Assembly (NCBI GenBank): GCA_947446635.1
Contig: CANFHF010000003.1
Span: 1 to 64,000, forward strand
Length of the DNA stretch: 64,000 nt
Source of the DNA: Flavobacteriaceae bacterium
GTDB lineage: Bacteria; Bacteroidota; Bacteroidia; Flavobacteriales; Flavobacteriaceae
Direction of reading: 5' to 3'
The notes beneath the pieces are model-generated. The model did no database searches. It saw only the letters and a list, made by a program, of their open reading frames with translations, and was not told the origin of the DNA. This document shows positions 1 to 8,307 of this stretch, piece after piece. The stretch's first letter is position 1; each line of letters opens with the position of its first letter. The position numbers were made by a program, and so were the translations under genes.

Positions 1-435
1 ACCATTCAAAATCCGTATTCCTTATTGAATCGGACTTTTGAGGTGGGTGCTGCCGAAGTTTGTACGAGAGAGCATGTAGGATTGTTGGCTTATTCGCCAT
101 TGGCTTTTGGAGTACTATCCGGTAAATACTTGACAAATCAAAGTCATCCCAATGCCAGACTCCGTTTGTTCCCTCAATTTGCCAGATACAACAGTGCGCA
201 ATGTACCGAAGCTGCCAGATTATACCAAGAAATTGCAGCAAAAAACGGATTGACCCTAACGGAGTTGTCATTGGCATTTGTAACCCAACAAGCATTCGTG
301 ACTAGTACGATAATTGGAGCCACGACGATGGCACAATTAAAAGAAAATATAGCCACTGTTGAGGTGGTTTTATCCGATGAGATTTTAAAGGAAATCGATG
401 GCGTTCAGGCAATTATTCCGGATCCTGCACCTTAA
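1..435 (+). CDS. Aldo/keto reductase, C-terminal part (cut by window edge)
   Basis: The reading frame is open from base 1, so the gene begins outside the window; the TTG at 25 is an internal leucine, not a start. The visible 144 residues are the C-terminal part of an NAD(P)H-dependent aldo/keto reductase (TIM barrel). The SPLAFGVLSGKYL stretch matches the late barrel strand of the Tas/YajO-like group, and ASTIIGAT-like residues (here STIIGATT) near the end match the cofactor phosphate-binding segment. Such enzymes reduce aldehydes or ketones in the cytoplasm; the substrate cannot be inferred. The catalytic Asp-Tyr-Lys-His residues lie upstream and cannot be checked. The gene converges with the L,D-transpeptidase gene, with 7 bp between their stops. 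Confidence 0.9.
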   Translation, partial: TIQNPYSLLNRTFEVGAAEVCTREHVGLLAYSPLAFGVLSGKYLTNQSHPNARLRLFPQFARYNSAQCTEAARLYQEIAAKNGLTLTELSLAFVTQQAFVTSTIIGATTMAQLKENIATVEVVLSDEILKEIDGVQAIIPDPAP

Positions 436-442
436 AATGAGA

Positions 443-2053
443 TTATTTGCCCCCGCTACTAAATAACATAGTCGCTAAACGATCGTCCCGTTCATAAACG
501 TCTTTGTAAAAATTAATGGTTCCGGCGTCATTAACCCAAGCTGTAAAATAGCCAATATGAACGGGGATTTTCTTTTTGAGCACACAAGTAGTTTCCACAC
601 CACCATTTATGGCCGCATTGATGCGCTCCACCGGCCAATCGGGGTCGTCTTTTAAAAGCAATATTGCCAATTCTTTGGCTTTGCTCATATTGATACAGCC
701 GTGGCTAAATGTCCGCACCTCAGCCTCAAATAACGATTTGACCGGAGTATCGTGCAAGTAAATATTATTTGTATTGGGAAACATGAATTTAATCAATCCC
801 ATAGAGTTTCTTGGTCCGGGTTTTTGCCTCACATCGCCATTGTTCCATTCCATATTATGGGAAACCAAATAATTTTTATCACGAACCATAGCCTGTTTTA
901 GTTCATTATCAATAATGCTTTTAGGGACAATCCAATAGGGGCTAAAAACGATGTAGCTTATAGTACCGCTAAAAATTACTGTTTCGGTCATGCTTTTCCC
1001 CACGAACACATTCGATTCTAACTCCTTTTTGCCATTTTTTTTGTAAATTAATTTAAAAGAGGGAATATTGATGATAATATATTCATCGGCTTTAGTCAAC
1101 TCAGGAGAAATCCATCGGCAGCGCTCCATATTTACCATGATGGTTTTGATTCGTTCTGCAACGGGCAGGTTCATGTCGTCTACATGGTCACAACTAATGC
1201 TATAATTTAGTTTAAACCCATTTCTTTTTTTATAATTAATAATACCCGCCATTAATTCCTCGTCATACCAATTGCTTTTGGAATCCCTTTTTAAATCCCC
1301 CGTAACAAAAAGTCGTTTTCTAATTTGACCAATGGTTTTAGAGCTGTCGTTGGGATACATATATTTTATAAATGGACTCATTACAATGGAATCCCATCCT
1401 CCATTTTGGGCCAGTTGACGATACTTTTTTAAGGCCTCTCGGAGTCTATAATATTGTCCCAATTGCTGACGCTCATTTTCATTTAATAATTTAGAATCTA
1501 CAAGCAAGGAATCGAGTAAAGCACCATAAGAAATGTTTTTTCGAGGTAAAAACCAGCCCAATTCGGTTATCTGCTGCGTATCGATTCCCTTAAATACTTT
1601 TTGGGCATAATAAATGTATAGGGACGACAACAGCAGTTCCGTATCTGTTTTAGATAAAGTCTTGTGAGTTTCACCATCAAAAATACCTTCCATTTCGTCT
1701 TTATAGGCTAAGCTGGATTTGAGGCCTTCCTCCTCGAGTTGGTTTACTTTAGAATATAACAAATTGGCAAATTCAATTAATCCATTTTGGTCATACCAAA
1801 TCGAGGCATAATTTCGCTTTTTATATAAGATTGAAACCTCAGCTTGGTACTTTTTGAAATCAGGATATTTGCTAAAAAAATCGACCAAAATAACCTTGTT
1901 AATAGGCACTATGGTCTTGATGACAACGGGATTGTGAACTGTTTTAAAAAAGGGAAAAAGTTGAAAAGGCGAGTGTGGGTTTCTATAATCCTGAATGGTG
2001 GCGATGGAGAGGCCAAATAGTATAATTACAATGGATAAAAACGATTTTCTCAT
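443..2053 (-). CDS. L,D-transpeptidase, YcbB-like (YkuD domain)
   Basis: This 536-residue protein has an N-terminal hydrophobic segment (about residues 4-20), an alpha-helical scaffold region of the YcbB type, and a C-terminal YkuD catalytic domain. The catalytic cysteine is C453 in the motif SHGCIN, and HDTP upstream supplies the conserved His. L,D-transpeptidases form 3-3 peptidoglycan cross-links or attach proteins to peptidoglycan in the periplasm. The length and the large scaffold before the catalytic domain fit the YcbB group rather than the small ErfK group. ATG at 2053 is chosen because it starts directly before the membrane segment. A TATCTTTA sequence just upstream on the minus strand resembles a -7 box with one mismatch. 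Confidence 0.92.
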   Translation of the reverse strand: MRKSFLSIVIILFGLSIATIQDYRNPHSPFQLFPFFKTVHNPVVIKTIVPINKVILVDFFSKYPDFKKYQAEVSILYKKRNYASIWYDQNGLIEFANLLYSKVNQLEEEGLKSSLAYKDEMEGIFDGETHKTLSKTDTELLLSSLYIYYAQKVFKGIDTQQITELGWFLPRKNISYGALLDSLLVDSKLLNENERQQLGQYYRLREALKKYRQLAQNGGWDSIVMSPFIKYMYPNDSSKTIGQIRKRLFVTGDLKRDSKSNWYDEELMAGIINYKKRNGFKLNYSISCDHVDDMNLPVAERIKTIMVNMERCRWISPELTKADEYIIINIPSFKLIYKKNGKKELESNVFVGKSMTETVIFSGTISYIVFSPYWIVPKSIIDNELKQAMVRDKNYLVSHNMEWNNGDVRQKPGPRNSMGLIKFMFPNTNNIYLHDTPVKSLFEAEVRTFSHGCINMSKAKELAILLLKDDPDWPVERINAAINGGVETTCVLKKKIPVHIGYFTAWVNDAGTINFYKDVYERDDRLATMLFSSGGK

Positions 2054-2300
2054 GGCGTAATTATTTTAAGTAAAGATACTAAATATATAAATTACTCATT
2101 GCAAATTACTTACGATTAAGTTTATTTTAAAAAGGTCAGTAGATTAAATAATTTTTTCAGAAAGAGAGAAAATAAATTCATCAGCCTTTTTTATGATAAA
2201 TTTGATTTGAGATGATTTTGGTACGGTTTTAGTTAAAGTTAATTAATTAAAATGCGTTTCACCTAATTAATTTGTTATTTTGCACAAAATTTATATCGCA

Positions 2301-3536
2301 ATGATTTTACGCATAATACTATTGTTTTTTGTTCTTTTTGTTGTTGAAATCTATGCTTTTCAAGTAGTAAGGACTTTAGTAAAAGTTAAATCTATTCTAG
2401 TTTCCTATCAAATAATAAGTGCACTTCTTTTAGCATTTATTGTTTATTCATTCACCCAATTTGACCGTTCGGTAGGACAAACCAACCAAACGATGCGAAC
2501 CATTGGTTTGCTTCTTTTAATTTACCTTCCCAAAATTATTTTGACTTTAGTCTTATTAGGAGAAGATGTTTTCAGAATAGGTTTTGGCTCCATAAATCAT
2601 TTCGTAAAATTTAACGATAGCGTTGATTTTCTTGCCTCTAGGCGAAAATTTGTTAGTCAGATAGGATTAGGATTAGCGGCCATTCCGTTTTTGTCCTTAC
2701 TATATGGCGAGACAATAGGAAAATACAATTATAAAGTAATTAAACAACGTATATATTTTCCCGATTTGCCGGACGCCTTTGACGGTTTTACCATTACTCA
2801 AATATCTGATGTGCATAGCGGAAGTTTTGACAATCCAGAGAAAATTAATTATGCCATAGACTTGGTTAACGAGCAAAATTCAGATATGATTTTGTTTACT
2901 GGGGATATTGTAAATACGAACGCCAAAGAAATGCATCCTTGGATTGACACCTTCAATAGAATCAAAAAACACGAGTATGGTAAATATTCGGTGCTGGGGA
3001 ATCATGATTATGGCGAATATGTAACTTGGCCTTCAGAAGCTGCTAAAGAAGAAAATTTCCAAGCTATTAAAAATTTGTATGGTCAAATTGATTTCAAGTT
3101 AATGTTAAACGAGCATACTTTCATCGAAAAAGGAACGGATAAAATTGCCCTAGTTGGCGTTGAAAATTGGGGTCATAATTTCAAGAAAGTAGGGGATATC
3201 AATTTGGCTTCTGCCAATTTGACCAAAGAAGACTTTAAAATATTGATGAGCCATGATCCAAGCCACTGGGATTACGAAGTGAAAAATCACGAGAAAAATT
3301 TTCAGTTGACGCTTTCCGGTCATACTCACGGACTCCAGTTCGGCATAGAAATTCCCGGAGTAATTAAATGGAGTCCAATACAATACATTTATAAGCAATG
3401 GGCTGGTTTGTATGAAAATGTAGGAAGATACGTTTATGTAAATCGAGGATTTGGTTTTCACGCTTATTCTGGCAGAGTGGGAATCATGCCTGAGATTACA
3501 GTGATTGAACTAAAAAAAGGCAAGAATGTGGCTTAA
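2301..3536 (+). CDS. Membrane-anchored metallophosphoesterase
   Basis: The first third holds several hydrophobic segments (residues about 3-20, 34-52, 70-88 and 120-138), followed by a calcineurin-like phosphoesterase domain. All metal-binding motifs are visible: SDVHSG (DxH), TGDIVN (GD), GNHDYG (GNHD) and SGHTHG (GHxH). This matches the YkuE/YaeI-type membrane phosphodiesterases, some of which act on lipid or nucleotide phosphoesters; the substrate here is unknown. An in-frame TTG at 2280 would lengthen the protein by seven residues, but it overlaps a likely promoter element (TTTTGCA at 2278-2284), so ATG 2301 is preferred. It stands alone on the plus strand. Confidence 0.9.
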   Translation: MILRIILLFFVLFVVEIYAFQVVRTLVKVKSILVSYQIISALLLAFIVYSFTQFDRSVGQTNQTMRTIGLLLLIYLPKIILTLVLLGEDVFRIGFGSINHFVKFNDSVDFLASRRKFVSQIGLGLAAIPFLSLLYGETIGKYNYKVIKQRIYFPDLPDAFDGFTITQISDVHSGSFDNPEKINYAIDLVNEQNSDMILFTGDIVNTNAKEMHPWIDTFNRIKKHEYGKYSVLGNHDYGEYVTWPSEAAKEENFQAIKNLYGQIDFKLMLNEHTFIEKGTDKIALVGVENWGHNFKKVGDINLASANLTKEDFKILMSHDPSHWDYEVKNHEKNFQLTLSGHTHGLQFGIEIPGVIKWSPIQYIYKQWAGLYENVGRYVYVNRGFGFHAYSGRVGIMPEITVIELKKGKNVA

Positions 3537-3550
3537 TTCGTTTAAAATAC

Positions 3551-3558
3551 TACATTTG
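3551..3558 (+). promoter_or_regulatory. Promoter -7 box of the thioredoxin-like gene
   Basis: TACATTTG matches the Bacteroidota -7 consensus TAnnTTTG exactly and lies 53 bases before the ATG at 3612. No exact -33 TTTG is present; the best candidate is TGTG at 3527-3530, 20 bases upstream. Confidence 0.5.
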
Positions 3559-3611
3559 TAAAATAAATTAGTTCATTTCATTAGATTTTAAAAATTAAAT
3601 TAGTTGATTTT

Positions 3612-3908
3612 ATGTCAAAATTTGGAGAACTTATAAGCACACAAGTCCCTGTGTTAATTGATTTTTACACAGATTGGAATGAATCATCTGTCTTGATGCA
3701 TCCTGTAATTAGGGATGTAGCCGCAGCTCTTGGCGATAAGGCAAAAGTGATAAAAATTGATGTTGATAAAAATCAAGAACTAGCCGATGCTTTACGTATT
3801 AAAGGACTTCCTACCTTGATGATTTACAAAGAGGGTCAAATGATCTGGAGACAATCCGGAGAACTAGACGCCAACACTATTATTAGCCTCGTTCACGAGC
3901 ATATTTAA
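3612..3908 (+). CDS. Thioredoxin-fold protein lacking the catalytic CxxC
   Basis: The 98-residue protein is the length of a bare thioredoxin domain and follows its pattern: DFYTDW before the active site, a KIDVDKN strand, and the cis-proline loop GLPT. The place where thioredoxin has WCGPC reads W22-N23-E24-S25-S26, so both cysteines are absent, and the protein has no cysteine at all. It therefore cannot act as a dithiol oxidoreductase. An adaptor, chaperone or regulatory role is possible but not shown. Its last 26 bases overlap the 3' end of the convergent deacetylase gene. Confidence 0.88.
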   Translation: MSKFGELISTQVPVLIDFYTDWNESSVLMHPVIRDVAAALGDKAKVIKIDVDKNQELADALRIKGLPTLMIYKEGQMIWRQSGELDANTIISLVHEHI

Positions 3909-4530
3909 TTGCATCGCACACAAATCCTTTTTTTGTCCAATATTGCAACGCTTTAGGCAAAGTATATTCCAAATTGGGAAATGCTTTCACGCTATCGTGA
4001 AATACTATAATACTTCCCGATTTCACATTTTTCAACACATTTTCCAAGCATTTTTCTGGAGAAATTTGGGTGTCGAAATCCCCGCTCAAGACATCCCACA
4101 GGATTATCTGGTAGCCTAATTGACGTAGTTTTTTAACCTGGGATGCTTTTATTTTGCCGTAAGGCGGGCGGAAGAATGTAGATTTAGAATTTGAAATGGC
4201 AATTTCGCCTAATGCTACATTCTCTAAATAGTCTTCTGTTGAAGTTTTCCATCCATTCCAATGATTGAAAGTGTGATTTCCTATAGAATGGCCGTTGCTT
4301 ACTATTTTTTCGAAAATTTCAGGATGTTTTTCGATGTTGTTACCAATGCAAAAAAAAGTGGCTTTGGCGTTGTATTTTTTTAATTCTTGCAGCACCCATT
4401 CGGTGATTTTAGGCGTTGGACCATCATCAAAAGTCAGGTAGATTTTATTTTCTGTATTGGGAATAGCCCAAACATAATGCGAGAATAATTTTTTGACGAG
4501 AATGTTTGTTTTTACCCAGTAGCAACTCAT
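3883..4530 (-). CDS. Polysaccharide deacetylase (NodB domain)
   Basis: This 215-residue protein is almost entirely a NodB homology domain (carbohydrate esterase family 4). The metal and catalytic motifs are all present: TFDDGP with D35 and D36, H86 and H90 in HTFNH, RPPYG, and FHDS near the end. Family members remove N-acetyl groups from peptidoglycan or other polymers. No clear signal peptide is seen in the 27 residues before the domain, so its location is uncertain. It overlaps the thioredoxin-like gene tail to tail and lies 29 bases from the 3' end of the GT117 gene, which is transcribed in the same direction and may carry it on the same message. Confidence 0.92.
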   Translation of the reverse strand: MSCYWVKTNILVKKLFSHYVWAIPNTENKIYLTFDDGPTPKITEWVLQELKKYNAKATFFCIGNNIEKHPEIFEKIVSNGHSIGNHTFNHWNGWKTSTEDYLENVALGEIAISNSKSTFFRPPYGKIKASQVKKLRQLGYQIILWDVLSGDFDTQISPEKCLENVLKNVKSGSIIVFHDSVKAFPNLEYTLPKALQYWTKKGFVCDAIKYARERG

Positions 4531-4559
4531 GACTTAATTCCCAAATTCCCAAATTAAAA

Positions 4560-7500
4560 CTATTCTCTTTCGCGTTCAAAATGCTCAAACATTTTTATGT
4601 AAGTATTGAAAACCACCCTGTTTTTATTATAATATACAAGATCGCCATTCTCCTTCATAACTTGTAATAAACCCCTGTATCGTTCAATATCGGTGATAAC
4701 ATCAATAGCAATATCGGACTGATCTGAATGACTTAGATTGCCGTAATAATTCAGATTTTCCTTGTATTTTGTCATTAATTTTTCAAGTTGTTGATGTGCT
4801 TTTGCTTTTTCACCTACCTCATAATACCCTTTTGCAAACGGCTCTAAGGTGGAGTAATAATTAAATTTATCCAAAGGCATCTTTGTCATGGCCAATTCGA
4901 TAATGTTTCGAGCCATTTTGTTTTTTCCTTCAGCGATAAGCTGATCCATTAATCGAGCAAGATTCGATCGATACGTAATACTATTTCGTCGCGTCTCGGT
5001 GTCGTGGTAGATCTTATCGCTTTCGCTATTGCCCCAATCCCATTTCATTACATTGGCATACATTTTATCGGCATCAATCTGGCCCATATCCATTGGCCCC
5101 GCCTCTTTGTCGATAGGAGTTTTCACAGGAACTAATTTATAGACCATTCCGTCCAATTGAAGATAGTCTTTCATCCACAAGTAATCCTCGTTGTCAAAGG
5201 CACCTCCGCTAAAGTAGATTGGTCTTTTCCAATTATTGTTGGCCAAAATATCCAGCATCATCAACCTGTTTTTGTACAAGGCATTTCCTTTGATGTTAAT
5301 ATCTATATAAGGCACAATGGAATCAAAATATTTTTCAGCGACCACTTTGTTCTTGATAATTGTGTTTTTGTCTATAGGAATTCTAATTTTATTGGTAGGA
5401 TAAAAATGAATGGTTTGCCCGTTTTGCATTTCAACGGTAGATTTCGGATTCTTAATGAAATTAATGAAATCTTTTATTTCCCATCGACTTTCTGTTTTCG
5501 GAATATACGCCACATAGTCTAATTTATCGCCCACATATTCATCGTGATTAAATGAAATAGGTAATGGATTCGATTCGTAGGTTTTGGTTTTCATTTGGTC
5601 AATATACCAATCCGTCATAAAAAGACTCGTGTTTACAATTTTTACATCGGTGCGTATTTTTTCAATCTCTTGTGCGTACCAAAGAGGGAAGGTGTCATTA
5701 TCACCTATGGTGTATAATATGGCATCAGGGTCGCAGGAAGTCAGGTAGGCTTTTGCCATAGCCACTGCGGTATATCTTTCGGAACGGTCGTGGTCGTCCC
5801 AGTTTTGTGCCGCCATAAGGACAGGGACTGCTAGCAAACTTGCCGCAATTAGTACGGGTCCGGCTATTTTCGGTTTTAGATAGACGCAAGCGCTTTCATA
5901 TAGAGCATAGACTCCAAATCCTATCCAAATAGCAAATACGTAGAAGGAACCTACGAGCGCATAATCTCTTTCGCGAGGTTCGAAAGGGCGTTCGTTGAGG
6001 TAAATCTTTAAGGCAATTCCTGTAAATAAGAATAAGGCCAGTAGCACATAAAAACTTTTCAAATCTTTATTGGCGTGATACATTAATCCAATAAGGCCTA
6101 AAATAAAAGGCAAAAAGAAATACACATTGCGCCCTTTATTATTTAATACATCAGAAGGCAAATGGTCTTGGGTGCCCAAATGTAATTCATCAATAAACGG
6201 AATGCCACTAAGCCAATTTCCGTCTTGATTGTCGTACTTTCCTTGATTGTCGCTCTGGCGCCCAACGAAATTCCACATTAAATATCGGAAATACATATAA
6301 CCAAATTGGTATTCAAACATGAAACTCAAATTGTCTACGGTGGTTGGTTTTTCTACGATCAAATAATCGCCATAACTTTTTAAGAATTTAACGTAGCCTT
6401 CATTGTCAATTTGTTTTTGAGCATAAGCCTGCCTGAATTCCGTTATGGTTTTTTCGATTTCATTCTTCAGTTGGGCAATGGCTTTGTTATAATCCTCCTC
6501 GCTTATTTGGCTTGGGTCAACTCCGTATTTTGATAAATCGTCCTCATAAGGATAATTAGGATTCAATTTGAACTCGGGTGGATTTGTAAAGTTGATGTAA
6601 TTTTCAATATGCTCACTGCTCCACAAACGAGGCAAAAACGTTTTTTGATTGTCGTCGCTATTTTGTTCGGCGTTTTTGAAATTGTTTACGATTTCATATT
6701 TCCCGGTGGTATAATCTCGTTCATAGTTAGGAGCCTTGTCTAAATAAGGATTTTTTTCATCTAAACCAGCAAAAGTTTCGGTGTATTGGGGACCATAAAA
6801 CAAAGGATTTGAGCCGTATTGCTCTCTATTGTAATAGGCTAGAACCTCTCGTGCATCCGAAGGTTTGTTCTCATTTATTACCGTATCGGCGTTGGCCCGA
6901 ATAGGCAACATCAACCAAGTAGAAAATCCTATTAAAATAAATAAGATGCAAAGGATAATCGTGTTGTAGAAAACTAATCCTTTTTGTTTGGTGTATTTTA
7001 ACCCAAAGTAAAAGAAAGCCACAAAGAGCAGGCCGACAAAAATAGTTCCCGAGTCGAATGGCAAGCCCAATTCGTTGACCATAAAAACTTCAGTTTTACC
7101 AAAGAAGGCCATTGTTAAAGGCAATAACATTTTGAAAATAAACAATAAAATGGCTACAACAACAACATTAGCAAGGATAAAATTCTTGACAGTAACTACT
7201 TTATAATGTTTAAAAAAATACAGAAAACCTATGGCAGGAATGGTTAAAAGTGCCATGAAGTGAACGCCAAACGAAAGGCCAACCACCAAGGAAATCAGCA
7301 ATAACCATCTATTGCCTCTTGGGGTTTCCATGTCTTGTTCCCAGCGTAAACCGAGCCAAAAAAGCAAGGCGATAAATAATGAGGCCATAGCATAGACTTC
7401 GGCTTCTACGGCATTAAACCAGAAGCTATCCGAAAAAGTATAGGCCAATGCTCCCACAAAAGAGCTTCCTAAAACGACAATAGCATTTTGCTTATTGAAC

Positions 7501-7835
7501 TCGGTAAATCTTGAAATCAATTTTTTTAATAGGAGCGACGAAGACCAGAACAAGAACAAGATGGTAAAGGCACTCGAGAAAACTGACATCATATTGACCA
7601 TCAAGGCAACATGCTTGTCGTCTACGGCAAATAGCGCAAAAAAAGCACCAATCATTTGAAATAAGGGGGCTCCTGGCGGGTGGCCTACTTCGAGTTTTGC
7701 GGCTGTGGCAATGTATTCGCCACAATCCCAAAAACTCATGGTGGGTTCTACCGTGAGCGTGTAAGTTACTAGTGCAATTGTGAATGCGCACCAGCCCGTA
7801 ATCGTATTCCACTTATTGAAATTGAATGTTGCCAT
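4560..7835 (-). CDS. DUF2723 / GT117 multi-spanning glycosyltransferase (TMEM260-like)
   Basis: This 1091-residue protein begins with about a dozen membrane segments and ends in a large soluble part. The family signature is clear near the N-terminus: SFWDCGEYIA followed by GHPPGAPLF, the conserved acidic and His-Pro-Pro motifs of DUF2723. The family is classed as GT117, related to the eukaryotic O-mannosyltransferase TMEM260, and is widespread in Bacteroidota. By inference it transfers a sugar from a lipid carrier to proteins on the outer side of the inner membrane. The C-terminal 150 residues are helical and TPR-like. An in-frame ATG at 7943 exists, but ATG 7835 directly precedes the conserved start of the family. 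Confidence 0.9.
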   Translation of the reverse strand: MATFNFNKWNTITGWCAFTIALVTYTLTVEPTMSFWDCGEYIATAAKLEVGHPPGAPLFQMIGAFFALFAVDDKHVALMVNMMSVFSSAFTILFLFWSSSLLLKKLISRFTEFNKQNAIVVLGSSFVGALAYTFSDSFWFNAVEAEVYAMASLFIALLFWLGLRWEQDMETPRGNRWLLLISLVVGLSFGVHFMALLTIPAIGFLYFFKHYKVVTVKNFILANVVVVAILLFIFKMLLPLTMAFFGKTEVFMVNELGLPFDSGTIFVGLLFVAFFYFGLKYTKQKGLVFYNTIILCILFILIGFSTWLMLPIRANADTVINENKPSDAREVLAYYNREQYGSNPLFYGPQYTETFAGLDEKNPYLDKAPNYERDYTTGKYEIVNNFKNAEQNSDDNQKTFLPRLWSSEHIENYINFTNPPEFKLNPNYPYEDDLSKYGVDPSQISEEDYNKAIAQLKNEIEKTITEFRQAYAQKQIDNEGYVKFLKSYGDYLIVEKPTTVDNLSFMFEYQFGYMYFRYLMWNFVGRQSDNQGKYDNQDGNWLSGIPFIDELHLGTQDHLPSDVLNNKGRNVYFFLPFILGLIGLMYHANKDLKSFYVLLALFLFTGIALKIYLNERPFEPRERDYALVGSFYVFAIWIGFGVYALYESACVYLKPKIAGPVLIAASLLAVPVLMAAQNWDDHDRSERYTAVAMAKAYLTSCDPDAILYTIGDNDTFPLWYAQEIEKIRTDVKIVNTSLFMTDWYIDQMKTKTYESNPLPISFNHDEYVGDKLDYVAYIPKTESRWEIKDFINFIKNPKSTVEMQNGQTIHFYPTNKIRIPIDKNTIIKNKVVAEKYFDSIVPYIDINIKGNALYKNRLMMLDILANNNWKRPIYFSGGAFDNEDYLWMKDYLQLDGMVYKLVPVKTPIDKEAGPMDMGQIDADKMYANVMKWDWGNSESDKIYHDTETRRNSITYRSNLARLMDQLIAEGKNKMARNIIELAMTKMPLDKFNYYSTLEPFAKGYYEVGEKAKAHQQLEKLMTKYKENLNYYGNLSHSDQSDIAIDVITDIERYRGLLQVMKENGDLVYYNKNRVVFNTYIKMFEHFERERE

Positions 7836-8017
7836 ATTGGTATACCAGTAATTTAGTTTTATTTTGCGATACAAAGAAAATGTTTTTTTATGGAATGCCG
7901 CAGGCAATAACAAAATTTTACCAAAAACAGAATCAAACCCCAAAAAATCGATATTTTCAAGCTTGTTTCAATGATTGAAGCCCTTCCGAAAGTTTTTTGA
8001 GAAAAAGGGATTAAAAA

Positions 8018-8048
8018 TTTGTAAAAATTAAAATTTCGTCTAAATTTG
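8018..8048 (+). promoter_or_regulatory. Promoter of tRNA-Gln
   Basis: A -33 TTTG at 8018-8021 and a perfect -7 TAAATTTG at 8041-8048 are 19 bases apart, the spacing expected for the Bacteroidota sigma factor. Transcription should start near 8055, about 17 bases before the tRNA. Confidence 0.8.
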
Positions 8049-8071
8049 CACTCGCTTAACAGCACCGGTAT

Positions 8072-8142
8072 TGGTCTATGGTGTAATGGTAACACAACTG
8101 TTTTTGGTGCAGTCTTTCTAGGTTCGAGTCCTAGTAGACCAA
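8072..8142 (+). tRNA. tRNA-Gln (anticodon TTG)
   Basis: The acceptor stem TGGTCTA (8072-8078) pairs with TAGACCA (8135-8141), with discriminator A at 8142. The anticodon stem ACTGT/GCAGT encloses the loop TTTTGGT, with anticodon TTG at 8104-8106. The T arm contains GGTTCGAGTCC. The CCA end is not encoded. A promoter and a terminator flank the gene directly, so it is a single-gene transcription unit. Confidence 0.97.
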
Positions 8143-8145
8143 CGC

Positions 8146-8175
8146 AAAACTCCTCAAGAAATTGAGGAGTTTTTT
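8146..8175 (+). terminator. Terminator of tRNA-Gln
   Basis: The stem AAAACTCCTCAA pairs with TTGAGGAGTTTT around a GAAA loop (8158-8161) and runs into a T tract, a textbook intrinsic terminator three bases after the tRNA. Confidence 0.9.
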
Positions 8176-8307
8176 TATTTTTGGGAGAGTTCCAAATTAG
8201 ATTTTTAATTTTGAGTTGGGATTGTTATTCTGTTAAAAAAGGAATCACTATTTCTAGGGTCATGCTCGTACTCGAAAAACAATAATTTTTTCAATGTAAA
8301 AAACAGT

